64,000 bases of DNA from JACKHA01 sp041401985 (GTDB taxonomy: Bacteria; Planctomycetota; Phycisphaerae; Phycisphaerales; UBA1924): contig JAWKTE010000001.1 of assembly GCA_041401985.1 (NCBI GenBank), positions 62,001 to 126,000 of the forward strand, read 5' to 3'. Shown one piece after another: positions 8,802 through 17,205 of this stretch. The position numbers and the translations under genes were made by a program. The notes under the pieces were generated by a model. The model saw nothing but the letters and a program-made list of their open reading frames with translations, made no database searches and was not told where the DNA came from. Numbering within the stretch: the first letter of the stretch is position 1; every line of letters starts with the position of its first letter.

Positions 8802-9092
8802 TCAGTGGTGCTCGCCCTTCTGCTCGGCGGTGTACCCATACTTCCGCTTCAGCGGCTTGATGACCAGGCCCATGCGGATGGCCTTGGTCGAGACCTTGAT
8901 TCGCTTGCGGACCATCTGGCCGTCGCCGTTGTCGACCATGGCGTCGACGTTCTGGAGGTTGGGGCGGAAGGTGCGCCGGGAGATGCCCGTGGGCTTGAGG
9001 CCGAAGCCGCCCTTGGAAATCTTCTGGCCGGCCCAGGCCCGCTTCTTGCCGAAAGTGGTCTTCTTGCCGGTAAAGTGGCAGACGTACGCCAT
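8802..9092 (-). CDS. rpmB: 50S ribosomal protein L28
   Basis: 96-aa basic large-subunit protein. The start at 9092 gives the family N-terminus MAYVCHFTGKKTTFG and is preceded by a GGAAGG ribosome-binding site. The conserved core GISRRTFRPNLQNV and the basic strand VRKRIKVSTKAIR are intact. A short C-terminal extension ends in GEHH. The gene stands alone, not next to rpmG, and has its own terminator. Confidence 0.95.
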   Translation of the reverse strand: MAYVCHFTGKKTTFGKKRAWAGQKISKGGFGLKPTGISRRTFRPNLQNVDAMVDNGDGQMVRKRIKVSTKAIRMGLVIKPLKRKYGYTAEQKGEHH

Positions 9093-9258
9093 AGCGTGCC
9101 TTCCGATCCGGAGCCCGCACCCGCCCCGAGGGGTCGAGCGAAGGGGGTTTCGCAGGAAATGACCCCGGCCAAAGGTCCACCGTGGGCCGGGCCGAGAGTT
9201 TAGGCGGGTCCCGGGCGAGGGTGAAGCCCCCGCGGGGCCGTGAGGGAGAACAGTATCC

Positions 9259-10183
9259 ATGGTGGCGACCGCCCTCATCCAGACCGGCGTTCTCGCTCTG
9301 CTGCTGGGCGGCCCGCTGGCCTGTCCAGCCAACGCCTGCCCGCCGGACGCCAGCCAGCCCGACGCCAGCCAGCCCGAACCCGCGGCCCAAGTCGGAAGCC
9401 CCGCCGCCTCCCCGGCCCCGATGCCCGTCGCCGTCCCGCTTGCCGACTACAAGCCGATCGACCTGGCCGGATTCCCCGTGCTCGTCGAGCCCGACCTGCT
9501 CGCCGACCGCTCCTGGCCGCGCGTCCGGGCGGCCCTGCTGTTCGACCTGGAACTTGTCGCCGATCGACTGCCCGCGCCGGCCCTGGAAGTCGTTCGGCGG
9601 ACGCCCGTCCTCGTCACCCTCCGCACGCCGCCCGCCCGGAGTGGGCCGGCTCGTCGGCGGCGTGCTGCCACGTTCGCCCGGTTGGCTCACGGCCAATGGC
9701 TACGACGCCGCTCGAGCCGGCACCGTCGAGATCCTCCACGCCGACAAGTACCTGCTGTGGCGGGCCGAGCAGCCCATGATGCTGCTGCACGAACTGGCCC
9801 ACGCCTACCACCTGCGGTTCGGCTACCAAGAGCCGCTGGTGCTCGCGGCGTATCGGGCGGCCATCGACGCCGGGCGCTACGACGCCGTGGCCCACACGCT
9901 CCGCCCCCAGGGCGAGCCGCGCCGGGCCTACGCGGCCACCAACCAGCAGGAGTACTTCGCCGAACTCACCGAGGCATACTTCGGGCGCAACGACTACTTC
10001 CCGTTCACGCGCAAGGACCTGGTCCGCCACGACCCGGCCGGCACGGCGGCGGTGGTCGCCCTGTGGTTCGGCGAGCCGCCGGGCGAGCAACGCGACGGCG
10101 ACGCCCGTGAGGATGGAGACAATGCCCGAGCACGGGCCGGCAAGACGCCACCCGCACGCGACTCGGATCCCGCCAACGATTAG
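9259..10183 (+). pseudogene. Putative zinc metallopeptidase, one frameshift
   Basis: The ATG at 9259 follows GAGGGAG and opens a signal-peptide-like N-terminus (LIQTGVLALLLGGPLAC), then a Pro/Ala-rich stretch and the start of a domain (LAGFPVLVEPDLLADRSWP). Near 9640 the reading must move into the frame that ends at 10183. That part contains the zincin motif HELAHAYH (9788-9811) and a plausible third ligand in NQQEYFAELTEAYFG, followed by NDYFPF. The two halves read as one secreted metallopeptidase of ~305 aa interrupted by a single-base-type shift. No repeat insertion is visible at the junction, so a genuine mutation and a sequence error are both possible. The glycosyltransferase gene starts 6 bp after its stop. 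Confidence 0.65.
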
Positions 10184-10189
10184 CCCTCC

Positions 10190-11404
10190 ATGCTCCTGGT
10201 CTGCCTCCTGCTGATCCCGCTCGCGGCCTGCCTCTCGCTCCCGCTCTGCGCGCTGCTCATCCGACTCGGACACCGCTACCAGACCCTCGACGGCCCCGGC
10301 GTCGCCGGCCAGGTCAAAGCCCAGGCGCGGCACATCCCCAACACCGGCGGCATCGCCATCGTCGCCGCGTTCGTGCTGCCGATCCTCGCCCCGCTGCTGG
10401 TGGTCGTGCTCGCCCCCGGCCTGATCGACGCGCTCATCGACGCCGTGCCCGCCCTCGAACCCGCCCGTGCCCACATCCCCGGCCTGCGCGACCGTGCCCC
10501 GCTCGCCGGCGTGTTCCTCGGCGCGATCCTCGTGCTGCACGTCCTGGGCGTGATCGACGACCGGCGCCCGCTCGGGCCCTGGCTCAAACTCGGTGCGATC
10601 CTCGCCGCCGCGACCGCGGTCGCGCTCACCGACCAATCCCGCCTGCTCACGCTGCTGGACCCCTACGTCGGCGGGGCGTGGCTCTCGGTCGCCATCACGG
10701 TTCTCTGGATCGGCGTGGTCACCAACGCGTTCAACTTCATGGACAACATGGACGGGCTAAGCGGCGGCACCGCCCTGTGGGCCGCGGCCTGCTTCCTGGC
10801 CGCCGCCATCCTCAGCCAGCAGTGGTTTATCGCCTCGTGCCTGGCCCTGCTGATCGGGGCCCTGCTCGGGTTCCTGTGGTTCAACTTCCCGCCGGCCCGC
10901 GTGTTCATGGGCGATGGCGGCTCGCTGGTCATCGGCTTCGTGCTGGCGGTGTTGACGGTGCGGACGACGTACTACGACCCGGCGATTCTCGATGGCGTGC
11001 GATTGGCCGAAACCGGGTTGATCGAGGCCGGCGCGGTCGCCAGTTCGCCGACCCGCTGGCACGCGGTCTTCATGCCGCTGGTGATCCTGGCCGTCCCGCT
11101 CTACGACTTCCTGAGCGTCACGATCATCCGGCTCTCGCAGGGGCGCAGCCCGTTCGTGGGCGACCTCCAGCACTTCTCGCACCGCCTGGTCAAGCGCGGC
11201 ATCTCGAAGCGGGGCGCGGTGCTGGTCATCTGGGGCTTCACGCTCGTGACCGGCATCTCGGGCGTGACGCTGGCGTCGCTCGAGCCGTGGCAGGCGGTGC
11301 TCGTGGGCGTGCAGACCGCGCTGATCCTGGGCGTGATCGCGGCGTTCGAGTACGCCTCGAGCGACACGCACCGGAAGCGCCGCGGCAAACGCGGGGCCGC
11401 GTGA
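10190..11404 (+). CDS. WecA/MraY-family undecaprenyl-phosphate glycosyl-1-phosphate transferase
   Basis: Polytopic inner-membrane enzyme that transfers a sugar-1-phosphate to undecaprenyl phosphate, the first step of a surface polysaccharide. About ten hydrophobic segments span the 404 residues. Family motifs: DD in GVIDDRRPL near residue 122, the Mg-binding NFMDNMDGLSGG near 181, MGDGGS near 240, and HFSHRL near 328. The presence of HRL and absence of MraY-specific pentapeptide motifs favours the WecA/TagO branch over MraY. The start at 10190 follows the metallopeptidase stop by 6 bp, suggesting an operon. The basic tail (KRRGKRG) is cytosolic. Confidence 0.88.
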   Translation: MLLVCLLLIPLAACLSLPLCALLIRLGHRYQTLDGPGVAGQVKAQARHIPNTGGIAIVAAFVLPILAPLLVVVLAPGLIDALIDAVPALEPARAHIPGLRDRAPLAGVFLGAILVLHVLGVIDDRRPLGPWLKLGAILAAATAVALTDQSRLLTLLDPYVGGAWLSVAITVLWIGVVTNAFNFMDNMDGLSGGTALWAAACFLAAAILSQQWFIASCLALLIGALLGFLWFNFPPARVFMGDGGSLVIGFVLAVLTVRTTYYDPAILDGVRLAETGLIEAGAVASSPTRWHAVFMPLVILAVPLYDFLSVTIIRLSQGRSPFVGDLQHFSHRLVKRGISKRGAVLVIWGFTLVTGISGVTLASLEPWQAVLVGVQTALILGVIAAFEYASSDTHRKRRGKRGAA

Positions 11405-11412
11405 ATAAAGAG

Positions 11413-11561
11413 GACTCACCGCAGAGACGCAGAGGGCGCAGAGGAAGGCCTGGGCTCGGGCCAGATTCGCGTGCGAGCACGCGTGGTCTGGCTTGATCCA
11501 GGGTTCCCTCTGCGCCCTCTGCGTCTCTACGGTGAGTCTTGGTTCTCTGCGGTGAGTCTTG
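11413..11561. repeat. Type-A inverted repeat (CRCAGAGACGCAGAG arms)
   Basis: The left arm begins GACTCACCGCAGAGACGCAG at 11413 and continues to ~11444. The right arm (11506-11538) is its near-perfect complement, ending CTCTACGGTGAGTC. A second copy of the outer end (TCTCTGCGGTGAGTCTT) follows at 11544. The centre holds its own palindrome (GCCAGA...TCTGGC around CGTGCGAGCACG). It fills the gap between convergent wecA-like and mscL genes and could act as a two-way terminator. Related copies lie at 16968, 43437 (inside sucD) and 48051. Confidence 0.85.
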
Positions 11562-11564
11562 GTC

Positions 11565-11972
11565 CTAGGCCTTCGGCGTCTCTTCGGCCGCCGCGCCGCC
11601 ACGCCCGAACGGCATCTTCGGACGCATCGACATCATCTTGTTCAGGAACTTCACCATGCAGAACACGGTGAAGGCCACGATCAGGAAGTTGATGACCTCG
11701 TTGATGAACGCGCCGTAGCGGATCGCGACCTCGGGCACCTCCGCGACCGCCACGCCCTCGGGCGTCACCGTCGCCGGCACTTTCTCCTTGAGCACGACCG
11801 CCAGGTCCTTGAAGTCCACTCCGCCGATGAGCATGCCCACCGGCGGCATGATCACGTCGTTGACCAGCGACTGCACGATCTTGTTGAACGCCGCGCCGAT
11901 GATGATGCCCACCGCCATGTCCAAGGCGTTGCCCTTGACGGCGAACTCTTTGAACTCCTGCAGGAAGCCCAT
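11565..11972 (-). CDS. mscL: Large-conductance mechanosensitive channel MscL
   Basis: 135-aa homopentameric inner-membrane channel that opens under hypo-osmotic stress. It starts MGFLQEFKEFAVKGNALDMAVG, matching the family's N-terminal helix and the pore-lining TM1 (GIIIGAAFNKIVQSLVNDVIMP). TM2 is INEVINFLIVAFTVFCMVKFLNK, and the C-terminal tail is charged. Between TM1 and TM2 the periplasmic loop is rich in Val, Glu and Pro. AAAGGGG precedes the ATG. The stop lies at the edge of the type-A inverted repeat. Confidence 0.95.
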   Translation of the reverse strand: MGFLQEFKEFAVKGNALDMAVGIIIGAAFNKIVQSLVNDVIMPPVGMLIGGVDFKDLAVVLKEKVPATVTPEGVAVAEVPEVAIRYGAFINEVINFLIVAFTVFCMVKFLNKMMSMRPKMPFGRGGAAAEETPKA

Positions 11973-12165
11973 GCGACACCCCTTTCGCTGCGCGCCCGGG
12001 GAGCGGCGCGGCCGTTAGGTTAGCACCAACCCACCCCCCATGCGACCCCGCTGCGGCCACCGACGAACACGCCCTGACCGCGACCCGGCACATCACACCA
12101 GCAAGCGAAACCCGATCGCCGCCGGGGTTTCCACGAGGCCTGGGGTCGTGCTTTCAAGGGACTTT

Positions 12166-13050
12166 CTAACCAAGCACCGCCGCGATCCGCCCCGCCACCG
12201 CCGCGTTCGACTTCACCAACGCCAGATTCGCCCGCAGCGTCGCCCCGCTCGACAACTCGTGCAGCCGCGCCAGCACCCGCGGCGTCACGTCGCGCCCCGC
12301 CGCCCCGCCCGCCTCTTGCTCAGCCTGCTCCAGCCACCCGGCGAACGCCGCGGCGTCGAGTTCAGCCTCGGGCGGGATCGGGTTGCACACCAGGATCGCC
12401 GACGCCCGCCGTGCCAGTTCCGTCCGCGCGAACGCCGCCAAATCCGCGGCGTCATCGAACCGCGCATCCACCCCGATCGCCCGCCCCGCGACCGACGCCG
12501 CCGATCGCAAGTAAAACGCCGGGAACTCGTCGGTTCGGTACCCCACCACGCACACGCCGAGCGTCTCGAGCACCTCGCGCGTGGCCGCGACATCCAGCAG
12601 GCTCTTGACCCCGCTGGACACCACGACCATCGGCACCCGGGCCAGGGCCGCCAGGTCCGCCGAGATGTCGAGGCGCTGCCCGTAGCCCTTGTGGACCCCG
12701 CCGATGCCGCCGGTGGCGAAGACCCGCACCCCCGCGCCGGCGGCGAGTTCCATCGTCGCGCTCACCGTCGTCGCGGCGTGCTCGCGCCGGTGCATGAACA
12801 CGCCGAGGTTGGCCGCGTTGGCCTTGGGCACCTTCGGGGCCGCGAGCATCGCGCCGAGTTCCGCGGCGTTCATGCCGACCGTCGGCCGCCCAGCGACCAC
12901 ACCCACGAGGGCGGGATTGGCCCCTTCGGCGCGCACGATCGCATCGAGTTCCGCCGCCAGCCCCGGCGCGGCCTCGCGCGGCACGCCATGCACCAGCAGC
13001 GTGGTCTCAAGAGCGACCGCGCGGCCCCCAACCCGCTTGACTATCCCCAT
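12166..13050 (-). CDS. psuG: Pseudouridine-5'-phosphate glycosidase
   Basis: Reversibly splits pseudouridine 5'-phosphate into uracil and ribose 5-phosphate. The 294-aa form from 13050 (MGIVKRVGGRAVALETTLLV) has the expected family length; the frame extends upstream to 13131 without family character. Motifs include ALETTLLVHGVP, the catalytic-Lys region (PKVPKANAANLG), the Mn-site region FATGGIGGVHKGYG, VVSSGVKSLLD and LVCNPIPPEAEL. The partner kinase gene (psuK) is not next to it. A short-period repeat arm lies upstream, between this gene and the DUF58 gene. Confidence 0.92.
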   Translation of the reverse strand: MGIVKRVGGRAVALETTLLVHGVPREAAPGLAAELDAIVRAEGANPALVGVVAGRPTVGMNAAELGAMLAAPKVPKANAANLGVFMHRREHAATTVSATMELAAGAGVRVFATGGIGGVHKGYGQRLDISADLAALARVPMVVVSSGVKSLLDVAATREVLETLGVCVVGYRTDEFPAFYLRSAASVAGRAIGVDARFDDAADLAAFARTELARRASAILVCNPIPPEAELDAAAFAGWLEQAEQEAGGAAGRDVTPRVLARLHELSSGATLRANLALVKSNAAVAGRIAAVLG

Positions 13051-13162
13051 CTTTCCGGGCCGTTCGTCCGCCACGCACACGCTCCCACTCGCACACCCGC
13101 AACAACGCAGGACCGACGTTCCAGGGCTCACTTCCCTGAGCTCGCGCTCGGGGCTCCCTACT

Positions 13163-13236
13163 TCGTCACTCCGTCACTCCGTCACTTTTCTCTCCCCTTC
13201 GTCGCTCCGTCGCTCCGTCGCTTCGTCGCTCTTCCT
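13163..13236. repeat. Type-B octad repeat arm (CGTCGCTC/CGTCACTC units)
   Basis: Two adjacent runs of octamers: CGTCACTC x3 (with a variant) and CGTCGCTC x4, separated by TTTCTCTCCCCTT. It is one arm of the same family whose double-armed copies interrupt purL at 57448 and 57931. It lies between the psuG start and the DUF58 stop. Confidence 0.75.
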
Positions 13237-14257
13237 ACCCCACCAACCCCCGCCGCCGCAGCGTCCCCAGCAGCAGCGAACCCACATCCTCATCGTTGGT
13301 CACCCGCAGGTACGCCATCGATCGCGCCAGGCACTCCCGCTCGAGCCGCTCCAGATACGCCTCCAGCCGCCGCTTGTACGCCGCCACCGCGGGGCGGGTC
13401 AGCGTCACGTCCAGCCACCGCCCCGTTTCGGCGTCCTGCAGGCGCAGGTCGCCGACCAGCCCGGCGTCGGTCTGGCTCGCCGGGTCCAGCTCGCCGCGCG
13501 ACAGCACCTGGATGCAGTGCGAGTCGTACCGCCCCGCCGCCGAGCCATAGGTCGTCCCGCCGGCCAGGAAGTTCAGCCCGCGCGTCACGCCGCCGGGGGC
13601 TAGGAAGTCCGACACGACGACCATGACCCCGCGGGCCGCGCGCGACAGCGCGATCGTCCGCATCGCCTCGTTCAGGTCCGCCCCCGACGCCGTCCGCGCC
13701 TCCAGCGGCTGGGCCAGGCTCGCCAGCAGGAACGCCGACGCCCGCGCCACTGCCCCACGCCCCCGCAGCGCGCCGACCGTCACAACCCCGCCCGGACGGC
13801 GCGGCCCCAGCCCCGAGCCCACCACCGACACCTCCACCCGGTTCTGGGCCACCAGCCCCAGATACGCCAGCGCCATCCCCAGACGATGGGCGAACACCAG
13901 TTTCGACGCCGCACCCGCCCCCCCGCCCACCCCTTCCCCGGAGCACATCGACGCCGAGCCATCCACCAGGATGTGGACCGCCAGATCCTCCTCTTCGCGG
14001 AACATCTTGAGCACGAAGCGGTCAAACCGTGCGTACACGTTCCAGTCGACGTGGCGCAGGTCGTCGCCTGGGATGTACTGGCGATAGTCGTCGAACTCGA
14101 CGGACTGCCCGCGCCGTTTGGAGCGTCGCTCGCCGGGGAGTTTGCCCGACAGGATGCGGCGCGACAGCACGTCCAGCCCGTCGAGCCGGTCGCGGAGGGC
14201 CCGGGGCACAAGATCGTCCAAGGTGGCCGGCGGGGGCGAGCCCGCGGAGACGAGCAT
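13235..14257 (-). CDS. DUF58 domain-containing protein (vWA-like)
   Basis: 340-aa protein of the DUF58 group that usually accompanies MoxR-type AAA ATPases. Early motifs are GKLPGERRSKRRGQSVEFDDYR and YIPGDDLRHVDWNVYAR, the diagnostic DUF58 core. A von Willebrand A-like metal site follows (HILVDGSASM, with D-x-S-x-S) and later VVVVSDFLAPGG. No moxR gene is adjacent in the window. The function is unknown; the family is thought to act as a chaperone or assembly factor. The C-terminus (EDVGSLLLGTLRRRGLVG) abuts the type-B repeat arm. Confidence 0.88.
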   Translation of the reverse strand: MLVSAGSPPPATLDDLVPRALRDRLDGLDVLSRRILSGKLPGERRSKRRGQSVEFDDYRQYIPGDDLRHVDWNVYARFDRFVLKMFREEEDLAVHILVDGSASMCSGEGVGGGAGAASKLVFAHRLGMALAYLGLVAQNRVEVSVVGSGLGPRRPGGVVTVGALRGRGAVARASAFLLASLAQPLEARTASGADLNEAMRTIALSRAARGVMVVVSDFLAPGGVTRGLNFLAGGTTYGSAAGRYDSHCIQVLSRGELDPASQTDAGLVGDLRLQDAETGRWLDVTLTRPAVAAYKRRLEAYLERLERECLARSMAYLRVTNDEDVGSLLLGTLRRRGLVG

Positions 14258-14411
14258 GAGCCATCGTTGGCCCGGTCTGGTGCGATCGCCCGGCTCGCCC
14301 CCGGGACACGTGCGGCCCGCACGCCCCTCCGAGCGTCAGCCCCGCGCCGCGGGGCACGGGTAGAGTGTGGAGGGCCATCGCCCGCGCCGACAGGCGACCG
14401 ATGGATGACCA

Positions 14412-15365
14412 ATGAGAACCGGCATGACAACAACCGCCCTCGCATACCGCCGCCTGCTCCCGATGCTCGCACTCGCGTTGGCCGTTCTGACGCCGCGCGC
14501 TCTGGCCCAGCCAGTCTCGCCGGCCGACCTGCGCCGCGAGATCGAGCGCCTCCAGAGCGAGAACCAGCGCCTGGCGACCCAGGCCCTCACCGCCGAGGAG
14601 CAGGCCCGCGAGGCCCTAGCCCGAGCCGAGGCCGCCGAGGCCCGCGCCGCTGAACTCGCGCGAACGGTCGACCGTCTCGAAGCCCGCCTGGCCGGTCTCG
14701 GCGGCCCGTTCGAGAGCACGCCGCAGCCGCCGACCACGGAACCCACCCCCGCCGATCCCGCACCCGAACCTGCCGACATCCCCGCCGAACCGTTGGCCTC
14801 CCCCGCCTCGCTGCTGCTCGAACTCCAGCGCCGCTTCGAGGGCGACATCGCCGCCGACATCGCCGACCCGGCCCGCCCGCTCACCACCGCCGACCGGCGC
14901 ACCCTCACCGACTGGTGCGAGCGCCAGGCCCGCGAACTCCGCGGCTCCGTCGACTGGCGCGTCCGCCTCTGGGACCTCCGACCCCTCGGACGCAACGACC
15001 GCTCCGCCATGCTCGTCGTGCTCGACCCCGCGACCGACCAGCCCATCGGCGAGCCGCTCGAAGTCCTCGTCCCCCGGGCCCCGGCCGACCGCCTGGCCCG
15101 CGCCCTGGAGCATGCCGATGAGAACAACGGCGTCCCACCCGTCTGGACCCTCCGCGGCGCGATCGCCGCCGCCCCGCACGTCAACCCCGACCGCCCCACC
15201 GAGGGCGTGTTCAACCATCCCCTGCTGGTGGAGCGCTTCGTTGAGTTCGGCTTCGAGCTCCGCTGGAACGCGCTGGCCGAGGCCGAGCCGCTCGAGTCGC
15301 CGGAAGCCGGCAGCGAGTCCCCGAGCACCACAACCGCCTCGCCCGGCTTGAACCCGGGCGGGTGA
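14412..15365 (+). CDS. Secreted coiled-coil protein of unknown function
   Basis: 317-aa protein with a cleavable signal peptide (MLALALAVLTPRALAQ). A coiled coil follows from about residue 37 to 98 (ADLRREIERLQSENQRL and Ala/Glu/Arg heptads), then a Pro/Glu/Thr linker. A globular domain of ~170 residues (LLLELQRRFEGDIAADI ... VWTLRGAIAAAPHVNPD ... FELRWNAL) matches no family I recognise. An alternative ATG lies at 14424. It is convergent with the zinc-ribbon gene, and both stop codons sit in one shared stem-loop. Confidence 0.75.
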   Translation: MRTGMTTTALAYRRLLPMLALALAVLTPRALAQPVSPADLRREIERLQSENQRLATQALTAEEQAREALARAEAAEARAAELARTVDRLEARLAGLGGPFESTPQPPTTEPTPADPAPEPADIPAEPLASPASLLLELQRRFEGDIAADIADPARPLTTADRRTLTDWCERQARELRGSVDWRVRLWDLRPLGRNDRSAMLVVLDPATDQPIGEPLEVLVPRAPADRLARALEHADENNGVPPVWTLRGAIAAAPHVNPDRPTEGVFNHPLLVERFVEFGFELRWNALAEAEPLESPEAGSESPSTTTASPGLNPGG

Positions 15366-15408
15366 GTCCCGACGACGACACGTTGCCGAACCGGGCGTGG
15401 CTCACCCG
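15359..15408. terminator. Bidirectional stem-loop spanning two convergent stop codons
   Basis: CGGGTGAG (15359-15366) pairs perfectly with CTCACCCG (15401-15408). The left arm contains the plus-strand TGA (15363-15365) and the right arm contains the minus-strand TGA (15402-15404). Confidence 0.4.
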
Positions 15409-15713
15409 AACATCATGCCGACGCGCCCGATCAGGCCGCCGGCGAGGCGGAAGATCGAAACCCGCCTCCCACGGGCCGCCCCGTCGCGCGTCGAGGGGGC
15501 GTGTGCCAGGGCCCCTTCCCGGTTCTCGACCAGCCCTTCCATCTCGGCGTAGGAGCGGGCCGGGCGGACATACAGGTCCTGGCGGCACTGCGGGCAGACC
15601 AGGCGTTCGTGCCCACGCCGCCCCTGCAGTTCCCGCCCCCGATAGCCGCACGTCAGGCAGCAACGATCGGTGAGATACTCGCAGCCGTGGGCGGATCGCA
15701 ACATCGGGATCAT
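15402..15713 (-). CDS. Small zinc-ribbon protein
   Basis: 103-aa protein in the form MIPMLRSAHGCEYLTDR. Two Cys pairs ~20 residues apart (CCLTCG and CPQC) form a treble-clef or zinc-ribbon unit. The rest is a basic linker and a hydrophobic C-terminus (FRLAGGLIGRVGMMFG) that could be a short amphipathic or membrane-touching helix. A start at 15746 (MKIAWEP) is also possible. No family assignment is possible; DNA or protein binding is only a guess. Confidence 0.6.
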   Translation of the reverse strand: MIPMLRSAHGCEYLTDRCCLTCGYRGRELQGRRGHERLVCPQCRQDLYVRPARSYAEMEGLVENREGALAHAPSTRDGAARGRRVSIFRLAGGLIGRVGMMFG

Positions 15714-15794
15714 GGTACCCGAGCGAGGTTCCCATGCAATCTTCATGTTTGTGAAGCTGCGATCCCGCGACGCGGGCCGTCCGAGGAGCACCCT

Positions 15795-16478
15795 ATGGCG
15801 TCAAGCCTGGCAGACTGGGAAAGACGCCTTGCCCAACTCGCCGAGCGCCGCCTCGCCGGTTCGCTGCCGGGCGACAGCGCCGCCGCCGCCGTGCTCGCCG
15901 ACACCTTCCGCGACGACCTCGGGCATCGCCGCCCGGAGGACGGGGCCTTCCTGCGTGCCCACTTGGGCCTGCCACCGCCAGACGCCACGCCGCCCTCGCC
16001 CGAGGCCCGCCTCTGGGCGCTGGCCGGCACGCCCGACGCCGCTGACTCGCCCGAGCCAATCGTCGGTTCCGCCCGCGCCGAGGGCCCCCTCCTGCTCGGG
16101 CACGAGACCCGGGCCATCGAGGTCGCGACCGACGCCGAACTGTGCGCCATCCACGCCCTGTGGGCCATCGGCGAGCGGCACGAGCCCTGGCGCGACCGGG
16201 CCCTGGCCGCGGCCCGCTGGTGCGTCGACGAACTCCAGCCCGACAACGCCACAAACGAGCCCTGGGCCATCCACGCCTTCCTCATTCTCGAACACCTCGA
16301 ACGCGACGCGGCCGCGGGGCTGTATGCTCAGACCCTGCTGCACAACGCCATGGTCGCCGGCGCGGGCAGCAGGGCTGGCAGCGCATCGGGCGATGCGCTG
16401 CCAGCACGCAGCGCGTGGATCATCCGCGACGCGGCCATGCGCCTCCGGCGCGAGATCGATCGCAACGAACGAGCATGA
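15795..16478 (+). CDS. Uncharacterised 227-aa soluble protein
   Basis: Starts MASSLADWERRLAQLAERRL. It is helical in character, with no signal peptide, metal motif or known catalytic signature. A helix-rich middle (ELCAIHALWAIGERHEPW, RALAAARWCVDELQPDN) resembles an alpha-toroid or tetratricopeptide-like fold, but this is a weak inference. Codons 194-203 consist of a perfect 30-bp palindrome (16375-16404) that keeps the frame. Its ATGA overlaps a possible ATG of the next gene, and the Dabb lipoprotein GTG lies 18 bp downstream, suggesting co-transcription. Confidence 0.7.
   Translation: MASSLADWERRLAQLAERRLAGSLPGDSAAAAVLADTFRDDLGHRRPEDGAFLRAHLGLPPPDATPPSPEARLWALAGTPDAADSPEPIVGSARAEGPLLLGHETRAIEVATDAELCAIHALWAIGERHEPWRDRALAAARWCVDELQPDNATNEPWAIHAFLILEHLERDAAAGLYAQTLLHNAMVAGAGSRAGSASGDALPARSAWIIRDAAMRLRREIDRNERA
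16375..16404. repeat. Perfect 30-bp palindrome inside a coding sequence
   Basis: CTGGCAGCGCATCG, a GG loop, then CGATGCGCTGCCAG: 14-bp arms with no mismatch, 10 codons in length, within the 227-aa protein gene. The adjacent bases (GGG before, CACG after) are not paired, so the unit boundaries are sharp. Confidence 0.85.
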
Positions 16479-16495
16479 TCGGGGAGGAACGGACC

Positions 16496-16960
16496 GTGAC
16501 CCGAAATGAGACGACTCGAACCCGCACCTCGCTCCGACGAATCATCGCGGCAGGCATGCTGGTCGGCGCGACCGCGTGCCTCGCCGCCTGCTCGACCCAA
16601 CCGGCTTCGGTCGATGGCTCTCCCACCACCGGCCGACTCGACTCGCCGCGGCTGCCCGAAGTCCAGCACGTCGTCCTGCTCCGCCTCAAAGACCCGCTCG
16701 ACACGCCCGACCTGGTCCGCGCCTGCAACGCCCTGGCCGAGGATGTCCCCAGCGTCCGCAGCGCGTTCGCCGGCCTGCACGTCGAGATCGGGCGCAACAA
16801 CGTCGACCGCGACTACGACCTGTGCTTCATCGTCGGCTTCGACACGGTCGGGGGCTACCGCGAGTACCTCGAACACCCCGCCCACCTGCAACTCCTGGCC
16901 GACTGGCGGGACCGGCTGGAGTGGATTCGCGTCGTGGACGCGCGCGACGTTCCGGGTTGA
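16496..16960 (+). CDS. Dabb-domain lipoprotein
   Basis: A GTG start is chosen because GGGGAGG lies 7 nt upstream. The N-terminus is a lipoprotein signal: basic residues, a hydrophobic run and the lipobox LAAC near residue 32. A ~95-residue stress-responsive A/B-barrel (Dabb) domain follows, beginning VQHVVLLRLKDPLDTPDLV and containing DLCFIVGFDTVGGYREYLEHPAHLQL, with the family's conserved YLEHPAH signature. Dabb proteins are dimeric ferredoxin-like barrels of largely unknown role; a lipid-anchored periplasmic form is typical of Planctomycetes. It follows the 227-aa gene closely. Confidence 0.85.
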   Translation: MTRNETTRTRTSLRRIIAAGMLVGATACLAACSTQPASVDGSPTTGRLDSPRLPEVQHVVLLRLKDPLDTPDLVRACNALAEDVPSVRSAFAGLHVEIGRNNVDRDYDLCFIVGFDTVGGYREYLEHPAHLQLLADWRDRLEWIRVVDARDVPG

Positions 16961-16967
16961 ACGGGGA

Positions 16968-17200
16968 GACTCACCACAGAGACGCAGAGGGCGCTGAGGA
17001 AGGCGGGAAGGCGAGGGGCCGAGGCACGAGGCATCAGGCACTAGGCGTTGGGCGTTGGGCGTTGGGCGTTGGGCGTTGGGCGTTGGGCGTTGGGCGCGGG
17101 ACTCTCGACGTGGGGCCAGGTTGTCGGTTCCCCCGGTCGCTCCGGTCGCTCCGGTCGCTCCGCCTCCGCGATCTCTGCGAATCTGCGGTGCGTCCGCGTT
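16968..17200. repeat. Composite repeat: type-A arm, GGCGTTG heptamers and CGGTCGCTC nonamers
   Basis: Begins with a type-A arm (GACTCACCACAGAGACGCAG at 16971). Seven perfect tandem copies of GGCGTTG occupy 17044-17092, preceded by degenerate GGCATCA/GGCACTA units. Three copies of CGGTCGCTC lie at 17134-17160, then a decayed opposite arm (TCTCTGCGAATCTGCGGTG, 17171-17190). Together they fill the gap between the convergent Dabb and DUF2089 genes. No spacers of equal length exist, so it is not CRISPR. Confidence 0.8.
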
Positions 17201-17205
17201 TCGAG

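Noticed and set aside
9259..10183. Two independent overlapping genes
   Set aside because: The halves complement each other (signal peptide then zincin domain), consistent with one frameshifted gene.
17044..17092. CRISPR array
   Set aside because: The heptamers are contiguous with no unique spacers, and no cas genes are present.
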